From the NCBI RefSeq assembly GCF_020012125.1, contig NZ_JAIFAG010000001.1, forward strand, positions 3,782,001-3,846,000: DNA of 64,000 bases, given 5' to 3'. This DNA comes from Hymenobacter psoromatis (lineage in GTDB: Bacteria; Bacteroidota; Bacteroidia; Cytophagales; Hymenobacteraceae). Made by a program: the position numbers and the translations under genes. Shown one piece after another: positions 48,796-57,255 of this stretch. Position 1 is the stretch's first letter; every line of letters begins with the position of its first letter. The notes below the pieces were generated by a model, which saw only the letters and a program-made list of their open reading frames with translations, had not been told where the DNA came from and did no database searches.

Positions 48796-49641
48796 TTAAT
48801 TTTGGGTAGGGAGCTGCTGCCAGTTGGCCGTAGCGAAGGGGGTAGGAAAGGTGTAGCGCAGGTCCAGCCCCACCATTGGCGTCGTAGTATTGAGCTTACC
48901 GTTGGAAGTAGGCGCGCCGTTTTTATCGGTCTGGATGAGCGTGCGGCTGTAGTTGGCCTGCACACCAGCCCACGGCGTGATGCTGAGCTGCGGCCCGGCC
49001 TGCACCCCAACTTCACCGCGCAGACTGGTGAAGTCTACCGTGCGCTTGTCCGCATCCAGGTCAGCCTTTTGGAGGCGTAGAAACAGCGCCGGCTCAAAGC
49101 TCACGCGGGGCCGCAGGGCCAGGCCGCCCGGCTGGCTACCCAGCCGGATGAGCTTCTCCACGTCGAGGCGCAGGCGCAGTAGCGTGCGGCTATATACGCT
49201 GGTGGTGTAGAAGGGCGCGGCATTATAAGCCGGCGCACCCAGGGCGTACTCTACCCCCAGCCGCTGGCCGAACTGCACTGGCCCCAGCGCCGCCCGGTGC
49301 CGCAGCAGCAGCCCCGGCACCACCGCGCTACGGTCGAAGCCCGTTGCTGGCTCCTTGGCGTAGCGCAGGGTAACGCCCCAGCTCCAGCGCGGGTTCCAGG
49401 CGTGCTCGTAGCCGGCCGTCAGGTTGAGATAGTCGAGGCCCAGGGCGGGGTTGCGGCCAGCGAAGCTCTCCGTCTGCCGGCGGCCACCGAGGCTGAAATA
49501 CACGTAGTTGTTATCGGCCAGCGGGGCGGCGATTTGCAGCTCGGGGGCCAGGGCCACCGGGCGGCGGAGGCGTTCCGTGCTTTGGGCGGCGGCAGAGCCG
49601 GCCCCGGCCAGCAGCAGCGCCAGCAGCGTAGTTTTTTGCAT
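48796..49641 (-). CDS. Hypothetical outer-membrane beta-barrel protein
   Basis: 281 residues with a clear signal peptide (MQKTTLLALLLAGAGSAAAQ). The mature chain alternates short amphipathic strands ending in aromatic residues (LNLTAGYEHAWNPRWSWGVT; SITPWAGVQANYSRTLIQT) and finishes near a strand-like LDLRYTFPTPF. This fits an outer-membrane barrel. The substrate or role is unknown. Confidence 0.7.
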   Translation of the reverse strand: MQKTTLLALLLAGAGSAAAQSTERLRRPVALAPELQIAAPLADNNYVYFSLGGRRQTESFAGRNPALGLDYLNLTAGYEHAWNPRWSWGVTLRYAKEPATGFDRSAVVPGLLLRHRAALGPVQFGQRLGVEYALGAPAYNAAPFYTTSVYSRTLLRLRLDVEKLIRLGSQPGGLALRPRVSFEPALFLRLQKADLDADKRTVDFTSLRGEVGVQAGPQLSITPWAGVQANYSRTLIQTDKNGAPTSNGKLNTTTPMVGLDLRYTFPTPFATANWQQLPTQN

Positions 49642-49671
49642 GAATTAAGGTCTGGTTTTGCCCGGCGAGGA

Positions 49672-49763
49672 GTAGCGCGAACTTTGTAGTTCGCGTCCTC
49701 GCGCCGTTAGGACTAAGGGCTAACTTACTGGTGCGGGGACGCGATTTACAAAAATCGCGCTAC
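49672..49763. repeat. Second GTAG-headed REP pair (different stem)
   Basis: The plus copy 49672-49695 reads GTAG then CGCGAAC, loop TTTGTA, GTTCGCG. The minus copy 49740-49763 reads GTAG then CGCGATTT, TTGT, AAATCGCG. The outer span is 92 bases. It shares the GTAG head and convergent layout of arrays A-D but not their stem sequence. Confidence 0.75.
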
Positions 49764-49813
49764 TCTCCATCGCGCTTTGGAAGCTGGGCTAGTAGCAGGC
49801 CCCGAAGAATCGG

Positions 49814-50992
49814 TTAGCGCGCCAACTCTTGCAGCGTGAGCCAGGCCATAAGCCCCGCGCCCACGCTCAGCGCCTGCTCATCCACATCGAAGATGGGCGT
49901 GTGCACGGAGGCCGCGAAGCGCCCGTCGGCGGCGCGCGTGCCCAGGCGGTAGAAGCAGGCCGGCGCGGCCTGCGAGAAGTAGGCGAAGTCCTCGGCGGCC
50001 AGCCATTGGTCCAGCTCAATCACGTTTTCGGCCCCTAGATATTCCTCTGCGGCGGCGCGCACGCGGGCCGTCACGGCGGGGTTGTTATCGAGGCAGGGGT
50101 AGCCCCGCCGAATTTCCAGCTCGCACACCGCGCCCATGCTGGCGGCCAGCCCTTCGCAGAGCTGCCGCAGGTGCTGGTGGGCCTCGTTGCGCCACGCCTC
50201 ATCTAGGGTCCGAAACGTGCCCTCGATGTATACTTCGTCAGGAATAACGTTGGTGGCCCCGTTGGCGATAACCTTCCCGAAGCTCAGCACCGAGGGCAGC
50301 TTAGGGTTGGCGCGACGGCTCACAATCTGCTGCGCCGCCACGATGAGGTGGGCCGCCACCAGCACCGGGTCGAGGTTCAGCTCCGGCATAGCCCCGTGCC
50401 CGCCCTTGCCTTTTATGCGCAAGTACAGTTCATCGGTGCTAGCCATGTAGCGCCCCGGCCGCACGCCAATCTGCCCCGCTGGCAGCCGCGGAAACACGTG
50501 CTGCCCCAGAATTTCGGTGGGGGTAGGGTTTTCGAGCACGCCGTCTTTTATCATTAAGGACGCGCCACCGGGCAGCACTTCCTCGCCCGGCTGAAAGATG
50601 AGCTTGACCGTGCCTTTGAAATGCGCGCGCTGCTCCGTCAACAGCCGGGCCGCGCCCAGCAGGCAGGTCGTGTGCACGTCGTGGCCGCAGGCGTGCATCA
50701 CGCCGGGCCGGGTCGATTTATAGTCCGTTTCGCTCAGCTCCTGAATGGGCAGCGCATCCATGTCGGCGCGCAGGGCCACCACCGGCCCGCCCGGCTGCCC
50801 CTCAATGAGGGCCACTACCCCCGTGCCCGCCACGGAGTAGGGTGCAAGGCCCAGCGCCACCAGCTGCCGCGTCACAAAAGCCGAAGTCTCGGTTTCCTGA
50901 AAGGAAAGCTCCGGATGGGCGTGCAGGTGCCGACGCAGGGTGGATAGCTCGGGGGCCAGGGCCGCGGCGCGGGTTTTTATGGTATCCAACAT
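49814..50992 (-). CDS. M20 family amidohydrolase (N-acyl amino acid hydrolase-like)
   Basis: A 392-residue zinc hydrolase of the M20D type (hippurate hydrolase or N-acyl-L-amino acid amidohydrolase). Metal-binding motifs are MHACGHDVHTTCLLGAARLL, QPGEEVLPGGA and a late ASVHTPIFDVDEQAL. The dimerisation domain sits at about residues 180-300. There is no signal peptide, so it is probably cytosolic. The exact substrate cannot be read. Confidence 0.9.
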   Translation of the reverse strand: MLDTIKTRAAALAPELSTLRRHLHAHPELSFQETETSAFVTRQLVALGLAPYSVAGTGVVALIEGQPGGPVVALRADMDALPIQELSETDYKSTRPGVMHACGHDVHTTCLLGAARLLTEQRAHFKGTVKLIFQPGEEVLPGGASLMIKDGVLENPTPTEILGQHVFPRLPAGQIGVRPGRYMASTDELYLRIKGKGGHGAMPELNLDPVLVAAHLIVAAQQIVSRRANPKLPSVLSFGKVIANGATNVIPDEVYIEGTFRTLDEAWRNEAHQHLRQLCEGLAASMGAVCELEIRRGYPCLDNNPAVTARVRAAAEEYLGAENVIELDQWLAAEDFAYFSQAAPACFYRLGTRAADGRFAASVHTPIFDVDEQALSVGAGLMAWLTLQELAR

Positions 50993-51016
50993 GAGGGTAC
51001 TATGATAGTCGTTGTT

Positions 51017-51125
51017 ATGCTCATCTGGCGTCCGCCTGTCGAAGCGTCTCTACTGCACCGTTGAACGGTTCGGATGAAGCGGTGGAGGTGCTTCGACAAG
51101 CGCACGACAGATGAGCATGACGTTC
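51017..51125. repeat. Imperfect palindromic repeat between M20 and SPOR genes
   Basis: Outer arms ATGCTCATCT (51017-51026) and AGATGAGCAT (51109-51118) enclose a second pair, GTCGAAGC and GCTTCGAC. The right end reads AGCATGACGTTCTTT, as in the hairpins at 22974 and 52392. It also contains GTAGAGACGC on the minus strand near 51043-51052. Confidence 0.6.
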
Positions 51126-51148
51126 TTTAATTAACGGTAGGCTAGTGC

Positions 51149-51718
51149 TCACGGGGTCTTGTTCAGCAGCACCTGCATGGGCTCCAGCTCAGCCCGCGGC
51201 ACGAACTGCCGCACCTTCTCCAGCCCGCGGGCGGCATCGAGGCGGGTGAGATAGTCGCCCACGTAGAGCCGGTACACGGGCTGCTTGAAGGTAATGTAGT
51301 CGGTTTCGTCGGGGTAGCGCGCGATAATCTGGCGACGGATGCTCATCACCTGCTCGCGCTCCAGGCCCAGGTAGGCCCGCACGCGGTAGCCGCTGGCATA
51401 CTTCACGTTCTGGTTAGTGAAGGCTTGGTCCCGCAGTCGCTGCTCCACTTGAGCGTTCACCTGGTTGGTGGGGGTAGGCGCGGCTTTGGCGGGCGGGGCG
51501 GTAGGCTTAGCGGCGGGGGCGGGGGTAGGGACCGCGCCGGCCGCTGGCAGCAGCGCGAATACCGGCCGGTATCGGCTCAGGTCTTCGGTAGCGGCCCCGG
51601 CTTTACGGGTAGTATCGGCCGGGGTTTGGGCGCGGGTGGCGGGGGCCGTGGCGGCGCAGGCGGCCAGCAGCGGCAGGCTCAGCAGCAGCAGCACCGCGTT
51701 ACGAAGGGGTAGCATCAT
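51149..51718 (-). CDS. SPOR-like domain lipoprotein
   Basis: A 189-residue exported protein with lipobox (LLLLSLPLLAAC, Cys at about residue 21), a Pro/Ala-rich linker and a C-terminal SPOR-like fold (YRVRAYLGLEREQVMSIRRQ; VYRLYVGDYLTRLDAARGLE). SPOR domains bind denuded peptidoglycan at division sites. It starts inside the deoC end (20-base overlap; the second ATG at 51715 is equally possible), so the two are coupled. Confidence 0.78.
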   Translation of the reverse strand: MMLPLRNAVLLLLSLPLLAACAATAPATRAQTPADTTRKAGAATEDLSRYRPVFALLPAAGAVPTPAPAAKPTAPPAKAAPTPTNQVNAQVEQRLRDQAFTNQNVKYASGYRVRAYLGLEREQVMSIRRQIIARYPDETDYITFKQPVYRLYVGDYLTRLDAARGLEKVRQFVPRAELEPMQVLLNKTP

Positions 51719-52364
51719 CTTCCTGCAAGATAATCAGACTGTTAGAAGTACCCAGGCGGTCGGCCCCGGCCGCGAGCAAAGCCAGTGCCTGCGCCCGCGT
51801 GCGGATGCCCCCACTGGCCTTAATCCGAATGTGGGGGGGTAGGACCCGGCGCAGCAGTTCCACATCGGCCACCGACGCGCCCCGGCTGGCAAAGCCAGTA
51901 CTGGTTTTCACGAAGTGCGCGCCCGCTTCGGCGCAGAGCCGGGCGGCGGCTTCCATTTCCTCTTCGGTTAATAAAGCCGTTTCGATGATAACTTTCAGCA
52001 GCGCGTCGCGTACTTCGGCCAAGTCGGTGAGGTCCTCGATTTCGGCCCGCACGGCATCATACTGCCCCGATTTCAGGGCTGATATATTCAGCACCACATC
52101 CAACTCGGTCGCGCCTTCGGCCAAGGCAATTTCCGCTTCGCGGAACTTCACCCGCGGGCTATTGTAGCCCAGTGGAAAACCAATAACCGTGCACACGGCC
52201 ACGCTCGCGCCGCTTAGTTCGCGGGCGGCCAGCGGCACATAGCAGGGAGGTACGCAGGCGCTGGCGAAACCGTGAATGCGCGCCTCCTGGCAGAGCTGCA
52301 CTACCTGAGCTTCAGTGCAGTCGGGGCGCAACAGGGTGTGGTCGAGAAGAGCGGCGAGGTTCAT
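51699..52364 (-). CDS. deoC: Deoxyribose-phosphate aldolase
   Basis: A 221-residue TIM-barrel aldolase that splits deoxyribose 5-phosphate into glyceraldehyde 3-phosphate and acetaldehyde. The Schiff-base lysine region (VKTSTGF) and KASGGIRT are visible, along with the N-terminal LDHTLLRPDCTEAQV. It is downstream of secA on the minus strand only in the sense of order: secA lies upstream and a short hairpin separates them. Confidence 0.95.
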   Translation of the reverse strand: MNLAALLDHTLLRPDCTEAQVVQLCQEARIHGFASACVPPCYVPLAARELSGASVAVCTVIGFPLGYNSPRVKFREAEIALAEGATELDVVLNISALKSGQYDAVRAEIEDLTDLAEVRDALLKVIIETALLTEEEMEAAARLCAEAGAHFVKTSTGFASRGASVADVELLRRVLPPHIRIKASGGIRTRAQALALLAAGADRLGTSNSLIILQEDDATPS

Positions 52365-52391
52365 TCTGAACGTTATAGACTATATACAATT

Positions 52392-52424
52392 GAACGTCAT
52401 GCTCCCTTCGTCAGCATGACGTTC
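52392..52424. repeat. Short hairpin with GAACGTCATGCT arms
   Basis: Perfect 12-base arms GAACGTCATGCT (52392-52403) and AGCATGACGTTC (52413-52424) with a 9-base loop lie between secA and deoC. The arms equal the core of the hairpin at 22974-23038. Confidence 0.75.
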
Positions 52425-52440
52425 TATTAATTCTCAATCT

Positions 52441-55400
52441 TTAATCTACCAGCACGCAGCGCTGGGCCAGCACGTCCTGCTCCACAGTCTTGTACTTCAC
52501 GTCGCGCAGCACGCGGCCGTCCATGTACTGCACGCTCACCTTATCGTTGCGGTTGGCGATTTTCTGCGAGCGCGCCGGTTCCTGGCGGGGCGGCGGGGCC
52601 ACGGCGATGCCCAGTTCGGCGGCTTGGTCCAGGTCTTCCTGGCCCGCGCCGAGGCTTACGTCCGAGATGGCTTTCTCCGCCTTGAGCTTGGGCAGCGGCT
52701 CAGATATATCATCTTCGTAGAAGAAATCGGGCTCGGCAAAGCCGGCTTCGGCGGCTACTGGCACGTCGGCCTTGAAGAGGAAGGAGCTGGTGCCGTGATT
52801 TACCTTACTCAGCATCCGTTTAAATAGCTCGAAGGCCTCGAACTTGTACACCAACAATGGGTCTTTCTGCTCATATACCGCGTTTTGGACCACTTGCTTG
52901 AGGTCGTCCATCTGGCGCAGGTGCTGGGTCCAGGCTTCGTCGATGGTCGAGAGGACCGCGCCCTTCTCCATCTGGCGCACGATGTCGAGGCCCTGGCTGG
53001 CCTGGGCTTTGCGCAGGTTGGCCACCACCTGGGTATGCTTGTGGCCATCGGTGAAGGGGATGGCAATATTTTCGTAGGGCGTATTCTGGCGCAGCAGGTC
53101 ATCAATCATCGGCAAGGCGTTCTGGCCGATGTGCTCGTTCTTACTTTCGTAGTAGCCAGTGGCCTCGTCGTAGAGCTTCTGGGTCAGGCGTTCGGCGGGC
53201 AGGGCGCTGAATTCCTGGGCTGTGATGTGCGTGTCGTAGCCAAAATCCCGGATAACCGACAGCTTGAAATCCTCGAAGTCGTTGGTGACTTTGTGGCCGG
53301 CCGCCACGTCCTCGCTCACGTCATAAATCAAGTTCAAAATATCCAGCTCCAGACGCTCGCCGAAGAGGGCGTTGCGGCGGCGGCGGTATACTACCTCACG
53401 CTGCGCGTTCATCACGTCATCGTACTCCAGCAGGCGCTTGCGAGTGCCGAAATTGTTCTCTTCCACCTTCTTTTGCGCCCGCTCAATGCTGCTCGTAATC
53501 ATCGAGTGCTGAATGACTTCGCCTTCCTCCATGCCCATGCGGTCCATGAGCTTGGCAATGCGCTCCGAGCCGAATAAACGCATCAGGTTGTCTTCCAGAG
53601 ACACGAAAAACTGCGAGGAGCCGGGGTCGCCCTGGCGGCCGGCCCTACCCCGCAACTGGCGGTCCACGCGGCGCGATTCGTGGCGCTCAGTGCCAATAAT
53701 GGCCAAGCCGCCCGAATCGCGCGAAGTTTCGCGTAGCTTGATGTCAGTGCCCCTACCCGCCATGTTGGTGGCGATGGTCACGGTGCCAGGGTAGCCGGCC
53801 CCGGCCACAATCTCGGCCTCGCGCTGGTTCTGCTTGGCATTCAGCACCTGGTGCTTAATACCCTTAAATTTCAGCATCCGGCTTACCAACTCACTGATTT
53901 CGACTGAGGTAGTACCCACCAGCACCGGCCGGCCGGCCTGCACCAGCGCCTGAATCTCGTCGGCTACGGCGTTGTATTTCTCGCGCACCGTGCGGTACAC
54001 CTTGTCATGGTCGTCCTGGCGCTGAATCACGCGGTTGGTCGGAATTACCACTACATCGAGCTTGTAAATTTCCCACAGCTCGCCGGCCTCGGTTTCGGCG
54101 GTGCCGGTCATGCCGGCCAGCTTGTGGTACATGCGGAAGAAGTTCTGCAAGGTCACCGTAGCGTAGGTCTGGGTGGCATCCTCGATACGCACGCCTTCCT
54201 TGGCCTCGATGGCCTGGTGCAGCCCGTCGGAGTAGCGGCGGCCTTCCATCACGCGGCCGGTCTGCTCGTCCACAATCATCACCTTACCTTCTTGGCTCAA
54301 GATGTACTGGTCGTCTTTCTCAAACAACGTGTACGCCTTAAGCAGCTGATTGACAGTGTGCACGCGCTCCGATTTATCCTGGTAGTCGCTCATCAGTTGC
54401 TCCTTCTGCTGAAGCTTTTCTTCCGCTGTCAGCGCCTCGGCCTTCTCAATATTGGCAATCTCCACGCCGATGTCGGGCATGATGAACAGGTGCGGGTCCT
54501 CACCCTGCGCCGTTATCAGGTCAATGCCTTTTTCGGTCAGCTCAATCTGATTGTTCTTCTCATCAATGGTAAAAAACAGTGGCTTATCGGCCTCCGGCAT
54601 CTGCCGCGAGTTATCTTGCAGATAGTGGTTCTCAGTTTGCTGCAAGATGACGCGCATCCCCGACTCGCTCAGGAACTTGATGAGCGGCTTGCTTTTGGGT
54701 AGGCCGCGGTAGGCGCGGAACAGGGCCAAGCCACCGTCGCCGTTCTTGCTGCCTTCCTCGGGGCCGGTTTTGCCTTCGGCAATGGCTTTGCGAGCTTGCA
54801 CTAAATATCCCTGCACCAACTTTTTCTGCTCGTCCACCAAGCGCTGAATGCGGGGCTTGAGCTGCAAGAACTCGTGCACGTCGCCCTTGGGCACGGGGCC
54901 GGAGATGATGAGCGGCGTGCGCGCATCGTCAATCAGCACCGAGTCCACTTCGTCCACCATCGCGTAGTGGTGCTTGCGCTGCACCAGCTCGGCGGGGTCG
55001 CGGGCCATGTTGTCGCGCAAGTAGTCAAAGCCAAACTCGTTGTTGGTGCCGTAGGTCACGTCGGCCAAGTAGGCGTTGCGGCGGGCATCGGTGTTGGGCT
55101 GGTGCCGGTCGATACAGTCCACCGTCAGGCCGTGAAACTCAAATAGCGGCGCGTTCCACTCCGAGTCGCGCTTGGCCAGGTAGTCGTTCACTGTCACCAG
55201 GTGCACGCCCCTACCCCCCAGCGCGTTGAGGAAAGCCGGCAGCGTCGAAACCAGTGTTTTACCTTCGCCGGTCGCCATCTCAGCAATCTTGCCCTGGTGC
55301 AGCACTACCCCTCCAATCAACTGCACGTCGTAGTGCACCATATCCCAGGTAATCTCGGCCCCGGCGGCCAGCCACTTATTGCTCCAGATGGCTTGGTCGC

Positions 55401-55860
55401 CCTGGATGGTCACGTTCTGCTTGGTGCGGGCAATGTCGCGGTCCATATCGGTCGCGGTCACCACCAGCTGGCCGTTTTCCTTGTAGCGACGGGCCGTCTC
55501 CTTCACGATAGCGAAGGCCTGGGGTAGCACGTCGGTGAGTGCGACTTCCAGGTCTTTATTACGCTGCTTTTCGAGGGTATCAATCTGCTCAAAAATCTGC
55601 TCCTTCTTCGCTACGTCGAGTTGCGGCTGGCTCTCAATCTGCTCGTGCAGGGCAGCCAGCTTTTCATCAATGCCAGCGAGCTTGCCGTCGAGCTGCTGGC
55701 GCACTTCCTGGGTACGATGGCGCAGCTGGTCGTCGGTCAGGGCCGCCAGTTTGGCATATTCCGCGTTGATGAGGGCCACGTAGGGCACCACGTCTTTGAG
55801 GTCCTTTTCTGATTTGGAGCCAAAGAGCTTGGCGACGGTTTTGCCGAGAAAATCTAACAT
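52441..55860 (-). CDS. secA: Preprotein translocase ATPase SecA
   Basis: A 1139-residue motor for SecYEG, longer than the 900-residue enteric form but usual for Bacteroidota. Walker A (MATGEGKTLVSTL) and the Walker B-type DEVDSVLIDDARTPLIISG are visible, as are the second nucleotide-binding half (TNMAGRGTDIKL) and the helical scaffold. The C-terminus lacks the cysteine-rich zinc finger that binds SecB in proteobacteria; it ends VKYKTVEQDVLAQRCVLVD. A segment around residues 300-420 (VDEQKKLVQGYLVQARKAIA onward) is the likely extra insertion. Confidence 0.97.
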   Translation of the reverse strand: MLDFLGKTVAKLFGSKSEKDLKDVVPYVALINAEYAKLAALTDDQLRHRTQEVRQQLDGKLAGIDEKLAALHEQIESQPQLDVAKKEQIFEQIDTLEKQRNKDLEVALTDVLPQAFAIVKETARRYKENGQLVVTATDMDRDIARTKQNVTIQGDQAIWSNKWLAAGAEITWDMVHYDVQLIGGVVLHQGKIAEMATGEGKTLVSTLPAFLNALGGRGVHLVTVNDYLAKRDSEWNAPLFEFHGLTVDCIDRHQPNTDARRNAYLADVTYGTNNEFGFDYLRDNMARDPAELVQRKHHYAMVDEVDSVLIDDARTPLIISGPVPKGDVHEFLQLKPRIQRLVDEQKKLVQGYLVQARKAIAEGKTGPEEGSKNGDGGLALFRAYRGLPKSKPLIKFLSESGMRVILQQTENHYLQDNSRQMPEADKPLFFTIDEKNNQIELTEKGIDLITAQGEDPHLFIMPDIGVEIANIEKAEALTAEEKLQQKEQLMSDYQDKSERVHTVNQLLKAYTLFEKDDQYILSQEGKVMIVDEQTGRVMEGRRYSDGLHQAIEAKEGVRIEDATQTYATVTLQNFFRMYHKLAGMTGTAETEAGELWEIYKLDVVVIPTNRVIQRQDDHDKVYRTVREKYNAVADEIQALVQAGRPVLVGTTSVEISELVSRMLKFKGIKHQVLNAKQNQREAEIVAGAGYPGTVTIATNMAGRGTDIKLRETSRDSGGLAIIGTERHESRRVDRQLRGRAGRQGDPGSSQFFVSLEDNLMRLFGSERIAKLMDRMGMEEGEVIQHSMITSSIERAQKKVEENNFGTRKRLLEYDDVMNAQREVVYRRRRNALFGERLELDILNLIYDVSEDVAAGHKVTNDFEDFKLSVIRDFGYDTHITAQEFSALPAERLTQKLYDEATGYYESKNEHIGQNALPMIDDLLRQNTPYENIAIPFTDGHKHTQVVANLRKAQASQGLDIVRQMEKGAVLSTIDEAWTQHLRQMDDLKQVVQNAVYEQKDPLLVYKFEAFELFKRMLSKVNHGTSSFLFKADVPVAAEAGFAEPDFFYEDDISEPLPKLKAEKAISDVSLGAGQEDLDQAAELGIAVAPPPRQEPARSQKIANRNDKVSVQYMDGRVLRDVKYKTVEQDVLAQRCVLVD

Positions 55861-55900
55861 CGGGTAACTAAATTGACTAAAGGGGACAGCGCGAATCGAA

Positions 55901-55908
55901 CAAATTTA
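55901..55908 (-). promoter_or_regulatory. Possible -7 element for secA
   Basis: TAAATTTG on the minus strand lies 41 bases before the secA ATG; no TTG stands at the usual spacing. Confidence 0.45.
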
Positions 55909-55948
55909 AGGCCCACTGGCCAAACCGGACGATTGGCCGTAAATCATA

Positions 55949-55981
55949 AAACCCCGCACGCTCAAAAAGAGTGCGGGGTTT
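55949..55981 (-). terminator. Terminator of the glf operon
   Basis: Arms AAACCCCGCAC (55949-55959) and GTGCGGGGTTT (55971-55981) are perfect, with a loop rich in A. On the minus strand a short T-run follows the stem. It lies between glf and secA. Confidence 0.8.
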
Positions 55982-56012
55982 GGTAAAGCGGAAATAGTGG
56001 CAGAGGATAGTG

Positions 56013-56078
56013 TTCCTTATTGAAACTGTTTGTCACTGCTTCGCTTTGCTTGCAGTGACAAACAGTTTCAATAAGGAA
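56013..56078. repeat. Perfect 27-base hairpin abutting the glf stop codon
   Basis: Perfect arms at 56013-56039 and 56052-56078 (outer ends TTCCTTATTG and CAATAAGGAA) surround the 12-base loop TTCGCTTTGCTT. It ends one base before the glf stop codon. There is no U-tract; a true terminator follows about 30 bases further on. Confidence 0.8.
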
Positions 56079-56079
56079 T

Positions 56080-57255
56080 TTACTTCGCCGGCGAGCGGCT
56101 CACCAGCTTCTCAACCAGCGCAGTGCTGCCCGAAATGGCCGGACGGGCCGGCTTAGCAGCTTCCTCCTTCTCAGTCAGGCGCTTATACAGCGTTAGGGCT
56201 TGGGCCACTACTTGGTCCATGTTGTAGTACTTATACGTGGCCAGGCGGCCCACAAAATGCACGTTGGGTGTTTCGTCAGCCAGCTTCTTGTACTTGGCAT
56301 ACAGCTCGGCGTTCTCCGGCATCGGGATGGGGTAGTAGGGGTCGCCCTCGGCCTGCGGGTACTCGTACACGATGGCCGTTTTGGGATGCTGCTGGCCAGT
56401 GAGAGCCTTAAACTCCGTGATGCGGGTGTAGGGATGCTCGTTGGGGAAGTTCACAACCGGCGCGGCCAGATGCTTTTCCTCGCTCAGCGTGTCGTGCTTG
56501 AACTCTAAGGAGCGGTAGGGCAGCTTGCCAAACTTAAAGTCAAAATACTCGTCCACCGGACCCGTGAAAATCATCTCCTTAAAGGGAATGAAATCCATAA
56601 TCTCATGGTAGTCCGTGTTGAGCATCACCTTGATATTCGGGTGGTTGAGCATGTTCTCAAACATCCGAGTGTAGCCGTGTAGCGGCATAGCCTGGTAGGT
56701 ATCGGTGAAGTAGCGGTCGTCGCGGTTGGTGCGGGTCGGCACACGGCTCGTCACCGACTTGTCCAGTTGCGAAGGGTCGAGGCCCCACTGCTTATTGGTG
56801 TAGTTCTTGAAAAATTTATTATATAATTCTCTACCCACCTTGCTCACTACTACGTCTTCCGAGGTCTTGATAACCGGCACTTCTTCAGCCACCGAGGCGA
56901 AGAATTCTTCCACCTGGAAGCTGGTCAAATTCAGGCCGTAGAGCTTGTTAATCGTATCCAGGTTGATGGGCATCGGCACCAGCTGGCCATCCACGGAGGC
57001 GAGCACGCGGTGCTCATAAGGACGCCACTCGGTGAAGTTACCCAGGTAGTCGAATACGTCTTTAGAGTTGGTATGGAAGATGTGCGGGCCGTACTTGTGA
57101 ATCAGAATACCAGCCTCATTATAATGGTCATAGGCATTCCCCCCGATATGCGTGCGCTTATCAATAATGAGCACCTTTTTGTTGCTGCGGGTGGCTAGCC
57201 GCTCGGCCAGCACGCTACCGGCGAAGCCAGCCCCGACGATGAGATAGTCAAACAT
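56080..57255 (-). CDS. glf: UDP-galactopyranose mutase
   Basis: A 391-residue flavoenzyme that interconverts UDP-galactopyranose and UDP-galactofuranose for cell-surface glycans. The FAD-binding N-terminus DYLIVGAGFAGSVLAERLA and RTHIGGNAYDHYNEAGILIH are diagnostic. The late FVGRLATYKYYNMDQVVAQA is also typical. A Lys/Ala-rich tail of about 30 residues extends the usual end. Its start overlaps the upstream glycosyltransferase stop by 8 bases. Confidence 0.96.
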   Translation of the reverse strand: MFDYLIVGAGFAGSVLAERLATRSNKKVLIIDKRTHIGGNAYDHYNEAGILIHKYGPHIFHTNSKDVFDYLGNFTEWRPYEHRVLASVDGQLVPMPINLDTINKLYGLNLTSFQVEEFFASVAEEVPVIKTSEDVVVSKVGRELYNKFFKNYTNKQWGLDPSQLDKSVTSRVPTRTNRDDRYFTDTYQAMPLHGYTRMFENMLNHPNIKVMLNTDYHEIMDFIPFKEMIFTGPVDEYFDFKFGKLPYRSLEFKHDTLSEEKHLAAPVVNFPNEHPYTRITEFKALTGQQHPKTAIVYEYPQAEGDPYYPIPMPENAELYAKYKKLADETPNVHFVGRLATYKYYNMDQVVAQALTLYKRLTEKEEAAKPARPAISGSTALVEKLVSRSPAK

